DNA of 26,134 bases from the IMG/VR virus record IMGVR_UViG_3300034523_000294, positions 1-26,134 of that record. The stretch is one strand, 5' to 3'. This DNA is from a virus. This document shows, one piece after another, positions 6,415 through 14,408 of this stretch; positions within the stretch are counted from its first letter, which is position 1, and the number at the start of each line of letters is the position of its first letter. Made by a program: the position numbers and the translations under genes. The notes below the pieces were generated by a model. It was not told where the DNA came from. It searched no databases and was given only the letters and a program-made list of their open reading frames with translations.

Positions 6415-6435
6415 CCGCTTCGCAGGCGGGCTTTT
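6415..6435. terminator. Probable bidirectional rho-independent terminator
   Basis: CCGC and GCGG pair around a 7-base loop, with A-rich sequence before and a T run after, so it can act on either strand. The stem is short. It lies about 50 bases past the KilA-N stop. Confidence 0.5.
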
Positions 6436-6440
6436 TAACC

Positions 6441-6461
6441 GTCCCCGGCAAGGGACTTTTT
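6441..6461 (+). terminator. Rho-independent terminator
   Basis: GTCCC (6441-6445) pairs with GGGAC (6452-6456) around a 6-base loop, followed by five T residues. With the hairpin just upstream it forms a tandem stop between the cro/KilA-N unit and the following early operon. That suggests either a promoter not recognised here or antitermination. Confidence 0.65.
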
Positions 6462-6485
6462 GAATCTTCGTTCGAGGAGAACGAT

Positions 6486-6764
6486 ATGTCACGTTCGAAA
6501 AATAGCAAACCCCGTGTTGCTGTGCAACAGCCAAAGGAGAGCCTGATCGATCTGCGCCATCGCTTTCGCGCCGCCCAAGGCGCTTACGGCATTGCCCGCG
6601 TATTGCTGGAAGACCAGGCCCAGCTTGGCGAAATGCTGTTGTCACGCGACCGGGAGGATTTGCTCAGTGCTCTCGAGTTCTGCACCCAGGCGCTCTATGC
6701 CTATCACGAGTACGCCTATCTCGACGCGCTCCCGCATGCCTCAGAGCAAGGCGGTGCCCAATGA
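6486..6764 (+). CDS. Hypothetical early phage protein (92 aa)
   Basis: The start follows a good GGAG six bases upstream. The basic N-terminus (SRSKNSKPR) precedes a mostly helical protein with RHRFRAAQGAYGIARVLLED and a Tyr-rich segment (ALYAYHEYAYLD). The family is not recognised. It is the first gene after the tandem terminators and overlaps the next gene by ATGA, starting a chain of coupled small genes. Confidence 0.75.
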   Translation: MSRSKNSKPRVAVQQPKESLIDLRHRFRAAQGAYGIARVLLEDQAQLGEMLLSRDREDLLSALEFCTQALYAYHEYAYLDALPHASEQGGAQ

Positions 6765-7066
6765 GCGCCCTCGTCACACGCACCCAGGCATTCCTGGTCT
6801 CTGGCGTCGCGCTACAGGTTAATCACGGCTCGAGCTGCTACACGGCAATAGAGGCCGCAAGCACCATCCTGTCAGGCGTAAACGCGATGCTTGCTGGTCT
6901 CGTTGATGCAGCTCCAGACAATGCCAACGAAGTGTATGCGATTCGGGTTTTGACCCAGCAATGCGAGGCATTGATTGACGCTGTCGCCGGCTCTATCCGT
7001 GAAGCCGAAGACCTCGCGCCACAAAACCCAACCTCTTCAGTTTGTGGCGCGGGGGTACCGGTATGA
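6761..7066 (+). CDS. Hypothetical protein, DUF3077-like layout (101 aa)
   Basis: A 101-aa helical protein. The pattern VALQVNHGSSCYTAIEAASTIL, followed by a helix with QQCEALIDAV, resembles small Pseudomonas proteins of the DUF3077 type, in which a short beta start is followed by two helices. This resemblance is from memory of the family pattern and is tentative. It is joined by ATGA overlaps on both sides. Confidence 0.7.
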   Translation: MSALVTRTQAFLVSGVALQVNHGSSCYTAIEAASTILSGVNAMLAGLVDAAPDNANEVYAIRVLTQQCEALIDAVAGSIREAEDLAPQNPTSSVCGAGVPV

Positions 7067-7308
7067 GCCATCTCATGACCAAGTTTTCTTCCCCCGCCAA
7101 GCGCGTGGAGGAGAGACTTGAGTTGCTGGCCATCCTCTCGGAAGTGCTTGAGCACAATGGCGGCTTCAAGGACAGCAATCTTGGCGAACACCCGGCAATG
7201 ATCGGTGAGCGTGGCGAGGACGGCATCATCCGCTCAATGCGAGTAATCGCCTGGGCTGCTCACCGTGAGTTCTGCCAACTGGCTACGGACTTGGAGATCC
7301 CTCAATGA
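7063..7308 (+). CDS. Hypothetical early phage protein (81 aa)
   Basis: It starts at ATG 7063 in an ATGA overlap with the preceding stop; an in-frame GTG-type extension upstream is less likely. The 81-aa product is predicted helical, with an acidic middle (KDSNLGEHPAMIGERGEDG). No family is recognised. It overlaps the next gene by ATGA. Confidence 0.7.
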   Translation: MSHLMTKFSSPAKRVEERLELLAILSEVLEHNGGFKDSNLGEHPAMIGERGEDGIIRSMRVIAWAAHREFCQLATDLEIPQ

Positions 7309-7601
7309 ACCATATTGTCCCCGCGTGGAGTCCAGATGGTTTGCATGGTGAGATCGTTCACGACGTGACCCTCAGTGCTGCCGAGATCGCACGCTTCAAC
7401 GACGCCCGCGAAGCTTTCAAGTTGATCAAGGCTTTGTACTGGGCGCACGTCGTGCCTTCGCTCGGCGGATTCGATAATCCAGTAGCCGGCGAACTTGAGC
7501 GCCTATTCGAGCGCGTCGTTTTCGACACGCGAAACTTTATGTGGCCTCACCGAAACGCGGCTGCCTTCCATGAAGCGAAGGATGTGGGAGGTGCGGCATG
7601 A
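7305..7601 (+). CDS. Hypothetical early phage protein (98 aa)
   Basis: A 98-aa product starting in an ATGA overlap and ending in one with the Rha-like gene. Mostly helical after residue 20, with aromatic-rich segments (ALYWAHVVPSLGGFD, FDTRNFMWPHRNA). No known motif is seen. Position suggests an early accessory role. Confidence 0.7.
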   Translation: MNHIVPAWSPDGLHGEIVHDVTLSAAEIARFNDAREAFKLIKALYWAHVVPSLGGFDNPVAGELERLFERVVFDTRNFMWPHRNAAAFHEAKDVGGAA

Positions 7602-8371
7602 ACCTGATCGCCGCCACCGCACTCACTATGTCTTCTCGCGACATCGCGGACTTGGTTGGATCTCGTCACGACAAGGTGAAGCAGTCGATTGAGCGTCTTG
7701 TAGAGCGCCGCGTGATCGTCCAACCCCCAATGGGGGATGAACAGACCGCCGATTCTCTTGGGCGCCCCCGTACCGAATCCGTCTACCACGTCAACAAGCG
7801 CGACAGCTTCGTTGTCGTCGCGCAGCTCTCACCCGAGTTTACTGCGGCGCTGGTAGACCGCTGGCAAGAGCTGGAAGCCAAGCTTGCTGGTCGACCAATC
7901 GTTCCGCAGAGCCTGCCGGAGGCCCTGCGCCTTGCTGCTGACCTCGCCGAGGAGAAGGCAGTGCTGGCGCTGGAGAACCAGCAGCAGGCCAAGAAGATTG
8001 AAGCCCTGGAGAACCTGTTCATGCCTGGGGAGACGGTTCCGCAGTTCGCCAAGCGCCTCAACGGCGTGAATTCGCAGCTGATGCTGGCGTTCCTGGCCGA
8101 GCTGAAGTGGATCTACAACGCCGAGACCGACCCAGACCATTCTCCCAAGTATCGCGTGTACGCCATGGCGCGTGACAAGCACCTGCTCACCGAGAAGCCA
8201 TACAAAGTCAGCAGCGAGGGCATGACCGGTTTCATCCGGTACGCCCCGGTGATGCTGGAGAAGGGCGCACGGCGCCTGCACGACCTGTACATGGCCGGGA
8301 AACTGCCCATGAAGAAGACCTGGGACGGCCAGTTCCATTACGAAAAATTCACTCCGGAGAAGCCCCTGTGA
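7598..8371 (+). CDS. Rha-family regulator / antirepressor-like protein
   Basis: A 257-aa protein. Residues ~8-100 match the phage Rha (pRha) domain: SSRDIADLVGSRHDKVKQSIERL, then GRPRTESVYHVNKRDSFVVVAQLSPEFTAALVDRWQELE pattern. Residues ~110-145 look coiled-coil, and ~145-257 resemble the C-terminal ANT/KilA-C-type domain of phage antirepressors (PQFAKRLNGVNSQ, FIRYAPVMLEKGARRLHDLYMAGKLP). Rha proteins influence lytic growth in some hosts, and antirepressor-type proteins counter CI. It lies in the early operon with ATGA/GTGA coupling at both ends. Confidence 0.88.
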   Translation: MNLIAATALTMSSRDIADLVGSRHDKVKQSIERLVERRVIVQPPMGDEQTADSLGRPRTESVYHVNKRDSFVVVAQLSPEFTAALVDRWQELEAKLAGRPIVPQSLPEALRLAADLAEEKAVLALENQQQAKKIEALENLFMPGETVPQFAKRLNGVNSQLMLAFLAELKWIYNAETDPDHSPKYRVYAMARDKHLLTEKPYKVSSEGMTGFIRYAPVMLEKGARRLHDLYMAGKLPMKKTWDGQFHYEKFTPEKPL

Positions 8372-8667
8372 CGATCAAATCAACCAAGCAACAAGCGCGT
8401 GACCGGATCGTCCAGGCGGCAGTGGATGTGGTCGAGGCCGAGCACCACTTCCGCGCGGCCCGCGCCGAAATCAAGGCCATGTACGAGGTGTATTTCCGCG
8501 CCCACGGTCGCCCTGAAGGTGAGTTCCTGCCGTACACCGATGCATGGGAAGGGGTTCGTCTTTTCACTGCTGCGGCCAATGAACGTCGCGCCAAGGCCCG
8601 GCGAGTACTGCGCAATGCCCAGGCCCGCATGGAGCGCGCCGTGCATGCGCTGGGGGCTGCCCAATGA
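8368..8667 (+). CDS. Hypothetical helical phage protein (99 aa)
   Basis: It begins at GTG 8368, overlapping the Rha-like stop (GTGA), and ends in an ATGA overlap. The product is Arg/Ala-rich and almost fully helical, with a coiled-coil-like C-terminal half (ERRAKARRVLRNAQARMERA). No family is recognised. Confidence 0.7.
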   Translation: MTIKSTKQQARDRIVQAAVDVVEAEHHFRAARAEIKAMYEVYFRAHGRPEGEFLPYTDAWEGVRLFTAAANERRAKARRVLRNAQARMERAVHALGAAQ

Positions 8668-9257
8668 GCAAGGTGATCGAGTTCCCCCAGGCTCCAGAAG
8701 CCGTTGTCGTCAACGAAGAGTTCTTCGAGAAGTTCGCCGACGCCGCCTTGCTGATGATGTGCTTTGAAAGCGTTGCCGATGCGGTCGAGGTGGTCGGGGA
8801 TGGCGTCAAGATCCACGACCGCGACGAGATCCACGTAAAGCTGATCGAGGCCTGCATGGCTCTCGCCGTTCTGTTCCGGCGCCGCACTGGTCACGACGTG
8901 CAGCAGGTATCTGCCGATCATCTCGACGAGGAGCGGCGTTGCCTGTTGGCCGGGGAGGTGGCGCGGTTACTCATCCCCATCAAGGCATCCCCTATCAACC
9001 CGCTGCCAGCCAGTGCTTTCGCCAGCCTGTCAGACCACGCGTTGGCACAGGTCAGCTTCAACTACGCCAGCAGGGTCAGCGACCACATCAAGGGCAATTG
9101 CCCCACGGTGATCGAGCTGGACCTCGCACAGACCCATTCGTTGGATGCCATGAGTGCGCTCAGCGTACTGATTTCCAGGCTCGCTAACACGGCACTGCAA
9201 GGCAGGCCAGTGGGCGCGGACAAGATCAGTATCCCCGGCCCGGAGACCCTGCAATGA
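8664..9257 (+). CDS. Hypothetical phage protein (197 aa)
   Basis: A 197-aa protein starting MSKVIEFPQAPE, with an acidic hydrophobic helical N-terminal half (EEFFEKFADAALLMMCFESV). A second region from ~115 has NPLPASAFASLSDHAL and IELDLAQTHSLDAM. No catalytic motif is seen and the family is not recognised. It is coupled by ATGA overlaps within the early operon just before the replication genes. Confidence 0.75.
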   Translation: MSKVIEFPQAPEAVVVNEEFFEKFADAALLMMCFESVADAVEVVGDGVKIHDRDEIHVKLIEACMALAVLFRRRTGHDVQQVSADHLDEERRCLLAGEVARLLIPIKASPINPLPASAFASLSDHALAQVSFNYASRVSDHIKGNCPTVIELDLAQTHSLDAMSALSVLISRLANTALQGRPVGADKISIPGPETLQ

Positions 9258-9484
9258 ACAACCCGTCTACCCCCCCCCAGGCGCTCCAGCAGGTCGCTGG
9301 CGCAGCGATCATCAGCGGCCCTTGGCCAAGCTATGCCGCATTCCGAAATCTACCAGAGCGCGAGCGCTGGGTGCTGTACGGCAGCGCGAAGGCGTATCGC
9401 GAGGCGCTGGAGCTTCAGGGATTCCAGATGGCCGAGAGCTACGACCAGTTTGTCCGTCGTGTCTGTACTGAGTTGGACCTCTGA
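9254..9484 (+). CDS. Hypothetical phage protein (76 aa)
   Basis: A 76-aa product with ATGA overlap at its start and a 3-base gap before the DUF1376 gene. Residues ~20-76 (GPWPSYAAFRNLPERERWVLYGSAKAY) look helical and conserved in character. Function is not recognised. Codon usage is normal for the region. Confidence 0.7.
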   Translation: MNNPSTPPQALQQVAGAAIISGPWPSYAAFRNLPERERWVLYGSAKAYREALELQGFQMAESYDQFVRRVCTELDL

Positions 9485-9487
9485 ACC

Positions 9488-10282
9488 ATGCATTACTACA
9501 AGTTCAACATCAAGGATTGGACGCGGGATACCGCGCACCTCTCTGTGGAGGAGGAGGGCGTCTACCGGCGCCTTCTCGACCACTACTACGAGAGCGAAAA
9601 ACCAATCCCACAAGAAACCAAGCCGGTTATCCGTAGGTTGCGACTGGCAGGCCACGAGGAAGCTGTTGGGGTCATCTTGGGTGAGTTTTTCACGCTCGAA
9701 GATGACGGCTTTCACCATCGCCGCTGTGACGAGGAAATCGCCAAGTATCACTCGAAAGCGAATACCAGCAGGAACAACGGCAGCCGTGGCGGAAGGCCCA
9801 AAAAACCAGAAGAAAACCCAGCAGGTTATGAAGATGAACCCAAACATAACCTTAACCAAGAACCACTAACCATTAACCAAGAACCAGAAGATCAAGAGCA
9901 GTGCGCCGCTGGCGCGCCGCCTGGCCAGGTTGAGCCAAAGCAGGATGGCCGAAAGCGCGGTACTCGCCTGCCTGATGACTGGGTTCTATCTCCAGAACTG
10001 GCTGCATGGGCGAAAGCGGAAAGGCCGGAGCTTGATGACCGAATGGTCAAGGCGATGGCCGACTCGTTCAAAGACTTCTGGATCTCCAAGACCGGTAAGG
10101 ACGCCACAAAGCTCAACTGGGATGCGACTTGGCGTAACTGGGTGCGCAACCAACGGGTGAGTGTTAATCCGCGCGCCAGCCCTGCGCAGGGCCAATCGCA
10201 CCACACCGACCTCGACAAGATTGACCACACCGAGGGGCTGGTTCGCCAGCCTGACGGGACTTACCGGGTAGCAAGATCATGA
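9488..10282 (+). CDS. DUF1376 / YdaU-like replication initiator protein
   Basis: A 264-aa protein whose residues 1-~90 match DUF1376 (YdaU): HYYKFNIKDWTRDTAHLSVEEEGVYRRLLDHYY. These phage proteins sit upstream of helicase-loader and helicase genes and are thought to act like lambda O. Residues ~100-160 are a low-complexity linker with repeated NQEP, encoded by exact 14-bp direct repeats (see 9852-9886) that could be origin iterons. The C-terminal ~100 residues (LPDDWVLSPELAAWAK, FKDFWISKTGKDATKLNWDATWRNWV) are a typical helical segment of phage replication proteins. It overlaps the loader gene by ATGA. Confidence 0.88.
   Translation: MHYYKFNIKDWTRDTAHLSVEEEGVYRRLLDHYYESEKPIPQETKPVIRRLRLAGHEEAVGVILGEFFTLEDDGFHHRRCDEEIAKYHSKANTSRNNGSRGGRPKKPEENPAGYEDEPKHNLNQEPLTINQEPEDQEQCAAGAPPGQVEPKQDGRKRGTRLPDDWVLSPELAAWAKAERPELDDRMVKAMADSFKDFWISKTGKDATKLNWDATWRNWVRNQRVSVNPRASPAQGQSHHTDLDKIDHTEGLVRQPDGTYRVARS
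9852..9886. repeat. Direct repeats in the initiator gene; candidate replication origin
   Basis: TTAACCAAGAACCA occurs exactly at 9852-9865 and 9873-9886, 21 bp apart. TAACC recurs four times between 9847 and 9878, and AACCAGAAGA recurs at 9804-9813 and 9882-9891. The stretch is much richer in A than its surroundings. Iterons plus an A-rich segment inside the initiator gene is the layout of the lambda origin; function here is inferred. Confidence 0.5.
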
Positions 10283-11052
10283 CCACACCGAAGACTCTGG
10301 AATTCAAACCTGGCCAGTGCCGCGTGCATGGCGATTTCACTGATGAACTGATCGAGTCGTTCTTGGGCGACCACTTCTGGCAGGGCTGCACTCGCTGCCA
10401 GTTCGATGCGCTGCACTCGGCCGACGAGGCGATCCGCCAGCCAGCGCAGAAGGTACGGCGTAACTGGGCGATGAACGTCAGTCTAATGGCTTCTGAGATC
10501 CCGCTGCGCTTCCGAGCGGCAACCTTGGACACCTACCGCGCCGAAACCGAAGGACAGGCCGTGGCGCTGACTGAGTGCCGCGACTACGTGCATGGGTTCG
10601 AGCGCAACTGGGAACTGGGCCGCTCGATGCTGCTGCTGGGAAGCGTGGGCACCGGGAAGACACACTTGGCCTGCGCCATTGCTCAGCAGGTGATCCGCAG
10701 CTACGGAGCGTCAGCACGCTACACCATGGCCATCGAGATCATCCGCGACATCAAGATGACCTTCGACAAGAAGTCCGAGCAGACCGAGCGCGATGTGTAT
10801 TCCTCCTTGCTGGCGCCGGACCTGCTGGTGATCGACGAGGTCGGCGTTCAGCACGGCAGCGACTTCGAGCGGCAGGTGCTGTTCGAGGTGGTCGACTCAC
10901 GGTACCGGCAGCTGATGCCGACCATCGTGATCTCCAACCTGGGCCTAGCTGGCCTGCGCAAGTGCCTGGGAGACCGTGCTGTCGACCGACTGACTGATGC
11001 TGGCGGGCCAGCTGTCCTGTTCACCTGGGCCTCGGCGCGAGGTGAAGCATGA
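10279..11052 (+). CDS. DnaC-like replicative helicase loader (AAA+ ATPase)
   Basis: A 257-aa AAA+ ATPase of the DnaC/IstB type, expected to load the DnaB-type helicase at the phage origin. Walker A is GSVGTGKT (121-128), Walker B LLVIDEV (182-188), and a sensor-like VISN lies at 217-220. An N-terminal Cys/His set (Cys14, His17, Cys37, Cys40) resembles the small zinc site of phage loaders. It lies between the DUF1376 initiator and DnaB with ATGA overlaps on both sides. Confidence 0.92.
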   Translation: MTTPKTLEFKPGQCRVHGDFTDELIESFLGDHFWQGCTRCQFDALHSADEAIRQPAQKVRRNWAMNVSLMASEIPLRFRAATLDTYRAETEGQAVALTECRDYVHGFERNWELGRSMLLLGSVGTGKTHLACAIAQQVIRSYGASARYTMAIEIIRDIKMTFDKKSEQTERDVYSSLLAPDLLVIDEVGVQHGSDFERQVLFEVVDSRYRQLMPTIVISNLGLAGLRKCLGDRAVDRLTDAGGPAVLFTWASARGEA

Positions 11053-12458
11053 GCGAACTGGTAATGGGTTACCCGGAGGCCGAGCACGGCGTCCTGGGGG
11101 CGATCATGCTTGCGTCTCTCGATGGCAATACCGCGCTGGTGGACGACATCGTCAGCCAGATGAGCAGCGCAGATTTTCTCTACGACGACCACGCGGCCCT
11201 GTTCGATGTGATCCGTGATTGCCTGGGGCGCGGCCTGCCGGTCGATGCGGTGACAGTCGGTGATGTGCAGCGCTTCCTTCCAAGCGGACAGGGCACGCTG
11301 GCATTCGCGGTAGATCTGTGCCGGAACGTTCCTTCAGTAGCCAACGCGATGGCGTACGCAAAGCAGGTCAAGCAGTGGGCGGTGATTCGCCAGGTGGTCG
11401 ATATCGGCCATTCCGCGAAGGCTGCCGTTGCAAATGGCCTGGTGCCGGACGAGATCATCGCCCAGGCCCAGCAGTCCATCGCTGACTTGCGCGACCTGCA
11501 GGGCTCCGAGAAGGCCGGGTACAAGCGCATGGCCGAGGTGCTGCCTAAGGTGTTCGACGGCATGCAGGAGGTGCTGGATGACCGAGCACCACCGAAGCTT
11601 TCCACCGGCCTGGCCGATCTGGACAAATTGATCGGCTTCCTGCGCCCCAAGAGCATGGTGGTGATCGCCGGGCGCCCTGGCAGTGGCAAGACCATGCTGG
11701 GGCTGCAGATCGTCAACCATGTGGCCATCCGCGGCGCAGGCGTGGGGCTGATCTTCAGCCTGGAAATGGACGAGAAGGAACTGACCATCCGAACGATCGC
11801 CTCGCAGGGCGGTGTCGATCTGCGCCGCATGGAAGAGGTCAAGAGCCTGGACGAGGACGAGTGGCAGCGCATTGGGACAGCAGGCAGCAAGATCGAGTCC
11901 GCCCAGCTGTACCTGAACGACACCCCGGGCATGACTATGAGCGCCATCCGCTCGGAAGCCCGCAAGCTCCAGCGTGAGCACGGCCTCGACATCCTGATGA
12001 TCGACTACCTGGGCCTGGTGGGCGCAGAGGGCAAGAACCAGAGCCGAACCGACGCCGTGGCGAAGATCTCCATCGCCTTGAAGAACCTGGCCAAGGAACT
12101 GAGCGTGCCGGTGCTGGTGCTGGCGCAGCTAAACCGTAACCCGGCGAGCCGCCCGGGCAAGAAGCCCCAAGCCAGCGACCTTCGCGACTCCGGCCAGATC
12201 GAGCAGGATGCCGACGCGGTGATCCTGGTTCACCACGACCCAGAGTCGGAAGCGGGGCAGCAGGGCGTTACCGAACTGATCCTCGACAAGGGGCGCCAAG
12301 CCCCCCAGGGCTCTTGCCTGGTACAGCGTCAGGGGCAGTACGCCCGATTCGTCAACTTCGCCGGCAGCCGCCTCCCACCTGACGACGAGGTCGAGATGGG
12401 CCGCGTCCTGAATTTCTCCAAACACCGTAAGGGGAGCAAGCACCATGAAACTTTCTGA
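11049..12458 (+). CDS. dnaB: Replicative DNA helicase, DnaB family
   Basis: A 469-aa hexameric replicative helicase. The N-terminal DnaB domain (AEHGVLGAIM at 11-20) is followed by a linker and a RecA-like ATPase core. Walker A is GRPGSGKT (208-215), Walker B ILMIDY (315-320), a sensor-like LAQLNR lies near 358-363, and SDLRDSGQIEQDAD (376-389) carries the arginine-finger region. It works with the adjacent loader and initiator to make phage replication semi-independent of host initiation. Its last 14 bp overlap the next gene. Confidence 0.95.
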   Translation: MSELVMGYPEAEHGVLGAIMLASLDGNTALVDDIVSQMSSADFLYDDHAALFDVIRDCLGRGLPVDAVTVGDVQRFLPSGQGTLAFAVDLCRNVPSVANAMAYAKQVKQWAVIRQVVDIGHSAKAAVANGLVPDEIIAQAQQSIADLRDLQGSEKAGYKRMAEVLPKVFDGMQEVLDDRAPPKLSTGLADLDKLIGFLRPKSMVVIAGRPGSGKTMLGLQIVNHVAIRGAGVGLIFSLEMDEKELTIRTIASQGGVDLRRMEEVKSLDEDEWQRIGTAGSKIESAQLYLNDTPGMTMSAIRSEARKLQREHGLDILMIDYLGLVGAEGKNQSRTDAVAKISIALKNLAKELSVPVLVLAQLNRNPASRPGKKPQASDLRDSGQIEQDADAVILVHHDPESEAGQQGVTELILDKGRQAPQGSCLVQRQGQYARFVNFAGSRLPPDDEVEMGRVLNFSKHRKGSKHHETF

Positions 12459-12957
12459 TCTGTGGCCAGGCCACAAGCCGCCAGCCCGCAATCCTGCAAA
12501 CCCGGTTGTCTCGGTGACTGTGACCAAGCGAGCCGGCGCCGACCAGCCTGTTGCCACTGGCAATGCCACGAAACTCGCAGAAGCGCATCCACGGCTTGTG
12601 GGGCCCCGCGAGCTGCCGGAAACCCTTGAGGCCTGCGAAGCCCTGCACGAGCAGCTGGTGAGTGACGCAATTCGGCTGGAGCTGGCGCTGAGCCAGGCGC
12701 AAGAGGGCGCTGTTCAGGGGCGTCCATACGACCGCAGCTGGTACAACCGAGCAAAGGCTGCGCTCAAGCACATCAACCATGACCGCACCCGCCTGCTGTA
12801 CCGATGCGGCCAGTTGCGCAAGGAGGCCAAGGCGCACGCCCAGCAGAACATGGACCGGGTCATCCTCGATGTGATCAAGGAGTCGCTGCCCGCCGACCAG
12901 TTCTTGGGCTATGTGCGAATTGCCGAGGCCCGTGTGGCCCAAGGAGTCGCTCGATGA
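12445..12957 (+). CDS. Hypothetical phage protein downstream of DnaB (170 aa)
   Basis: The start overlaps the end of dnaB by 14 bp, with GGGGAGCAAGCACC upstream as ribosome-binding site. The N-terminal ~50 residues look disordered and Pro/Ala-rich. Residues ~55-170 are helical and charged (ACEALHEQLVSDAIRLELALSQAQEG, WYNRAKAALKHINHDRTRLLYR). It has a nin-region position between helicase and Q. Family not recognised. Confidence 0.75.
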   Translation: MKLSDLWPGHKPPARNPANPVVSVTVTKRAGADQPVATGNATKLAEAHPRLVGPRELPETLEACEALHEQLVSDAIRLELALSQAQEGAVQGRPYDRSWYNRAKAALKHINHDRTRLLYRCGQLRKEAKAHAQQNMDRVILDVIKESLPADQFLGYVRIAEARVAQGVAR

Positions 12958-13241
12958 GCAACGTAACTGCGGCGCTGCCGCGCAAAAGCCTGACCGCCGT
13001 TGAGCGCAAGTTCCTCTCAGTCGGAAACCGCATGCTGCTGGACCTACCCAACGGCCGCCTGGCCTCGGCAGCCTTGATGGATATCGTGACTGACTGGCAC
13101 GCTGCCCGAGCCAACAAGGGGTTCGAAGAGTTCGCGAAGGACTGGATCATCGAGGGCAACGCCAAGAACAAACACGCCCACAAGCTCCTGTGCGAGCTGT
13201 TCGGCCTGGATACCGACCCAACGCCCCGGAGGGCTGCATGA
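12954..13241 (+). CDS. Hypothetical nin-region protein (95 aa)
   Basis: It starts at ATG 12954 in an ATGA overlap; the longer upstream frame is only read-through of another gene's DNA. The 95-aa product contains LTAVERKFLSVGNRML and a helical centre with DWHAARANKGFEEFAKDW. No family is recognised. It is coupled to the Q-like gene by an ATGA overlap at its end. Confidence 0.72.
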   Translation: MSNVTAALPRKSLTAVERKFLSVGNRMLLDLPNGRLASAALMDIVTDWHAARANKGFEEFAKDWIIEGNAKNKHAHKLLCELFGLDTDPTPRRAA

Positions 13242-13627
13242 AGAAACGAACCTACGCGGACAAGGCGCTGGGCGATACCGAGTACATGCTTGAGCAATGG
13301 GGCTGGTGGCGAATGAGTGAGATGGGGGTACCCAGGTACGTATCGCCACTCTACGCGCTCATGCGGGACAACGTGCCCAGTGAAGGAGGCGCCCGGCAGC
13401 ATGTGATCACTGACGACCTAGCACTGATCATCGACGGTGCTGTGGCCAGGCTGACGAAGCGTAACCAGCAGATGGGTGATTTCGTGTGGGCCTACTACGG
13501 ATCGAAGCACCCGGCTATGCGGGTCGGAAGGGAAGCTGGCATGTCTGAGCGGAAGGCACGGGAGATCATCAAGGCAGGCGTTGCATGGATCGACTGCGCG
13601 CTCGAAGAAATTCGAGAGGCGGCGTAG
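13238..13627 (+). CDS. Q-like phage antitermination protein
   Basis: A 129-aa protein with the layout of the Phage_antitermQ family. The N-terminal block is ALGDTEYMLEQWGWWRM, followed by YVSPLYALMRDN. The C-terminal helix-turn-helix has YYGSKHPAMRVGREAGMSERKAREIIKAGVAWID. It starts at ATG 13238 (ATGA overlap). Q proteins modify RNA polymerase near the late promoter so that it reads through terminators. The end of the early operon, followed by four terminators and then the holin and structural genes, fits exactly. Confidence 0.82.
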   Translation: MKKRTYADKALGDTEYMLEQWGWWRMSEMGVPRYVSPLYALMRDNVPSEGGARQHVITDDLALIIDGAVARLTKRNQQMGDFVWAYYGSKHPAMRVGREAGMSERKAREIIKAGVAWIDCALEEIREAA

Positions 13628-13702
13628 AAAGTTCTATACGGGCGGATAAACACCTGTTTTCATAGCAGCGTGTCCAGCTTGCAACGTCACGCGACACAGA
13701 TG

Positions 13703-13736
13703 AACCCCGGCCATTGTGTCGGGGTTTTGTGTTTTT
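13703..13736 (+). terminator. Rho-independent terminator after the Q-like gene
   Basis: AACCCCG (13703-13709) pairs with CGGGGTT (13720-13726) around a 10-base loop and is followed by TTTTGTGTTTTT. It should end early rightward transcription unless antiterminated. Confidence 0.85.
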
Positions 13737-13852
13737 GAGGGGCTTCGATTCAGGTAGCCCTCCAGAAAAAGCATTTTTCTTGTATGAGGGAACGATTTGA
13801 TAGCGCTATGATTCTGATAGGTTGCTACTCAATAATATGGAAGACCGTGAGT

Positions 13853-14362
13853 ATGAAAAACGTTCTCGCCGTTGTGGCGCTTTCCCTTTTCGCTGCGTCC
13901 GCCGGTGCGGCTGAGCTATCCGGAGCGCTTGGCGCGACAGGCCAAGGTGGTCTTACAGCGCGCGTCGGCATTGGCTTTAACTGGGACAAAAGCTGGTTTG
14001 AATCCAGTACTGGCCGTCTCACCGGTTATTGGGATGCTGGCTACACCTACTGGGAAGCAGGCGATGCTTCAGGTGGGGCTCACTCGCTGTCCTTCGCTCC
14101 TGTGTTCGTCTATGAGTTCGGCAGTGGGAATGTGAAGCCCTTCATCGAGGCGGGTATCGGCGTGGCCGTGTTCTCAGGCACTTCGGCAGGCGATCAGGAT
14201 TTTGGCTCTGCTTTCAACTTCGAAGACCGTATTGGTGCGGGTCTCAAGATTGGCGAGACACAGAAAGTAGGCATCCGAGCGATTCACTACTCCAACGCTG
14301 GTATCAAGCAGCCGAACGACGGCATTGAGTCGTACTCTCTCTTCTACAGTCACCAGATTTAA
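13853..14362 (+). CDS. pagL: PagL-type lipid A 3-O-deacylase (cargo gene)
   Basis: A 169-aa outer-membrane beta-barrel enzyme expected to remove the 3-O-acyl chain of lipid A. A signal peptide is clear (MKNVLAVVALSLFAASAGA, cleavage near Ala20), then alternating beta strands rich in aromatic residues. The catalytic set is visible as His145, Ser147 and Glu159 in AIHYSNAGIKQPNDGIES, with the same 14-residue His-Glu spacing reported for P. aeruginosa PagL (His126/Glu140). The protein ends in a strand finishing FYSHQI. The ATG at 13853 is chosen because it begins the signal peptide. The gene lies alone between two terminators with AT-richer upstream DNA holding TATGAT (13807-13812), so it is probably expressed in the lysogen as a moron. 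Confidence 0.9.
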   Translation: MKNVLAVVALSLFAASAGAAELSGALGATGQGGLTARVGIGFNWDKSWFESSTGRLTGYWDAGYTYWEAGDASGGAHSLSFAPVFVYEFGSGNVKPFIEAGIGVAVFSGTSAGDQDFGSAFNFEDRIGAGLKIGETQKVGIRAIHYSNAGIKQPNDGIESYSLFYSHQI

Positions 14363-14389
14363 CCATTTTCTGCGTTGCTCCCCTTGCCC

Positions 14390-14408
14390 GCCCTGTGTGG
14401 GCTTTTTT
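14390..14408 (+). terminator. Rho-independent terminator of pagL
   Basis: GCCC-TGTGT-GGGC (14390-14402) followed by six T residues. It lies 28 bases after the pagL stop and closes the cargo unit. Confidence 0.75.

Noticed and set aside
13780-13812. Promoter for pagL using TTGTAT (13780-13785) and TATGAT (13807-13812).
   Set aside because: The spacer is 21 bp, too long for a normal sigma70 promoter. The -10-like box alone is noted in the pagL entry.
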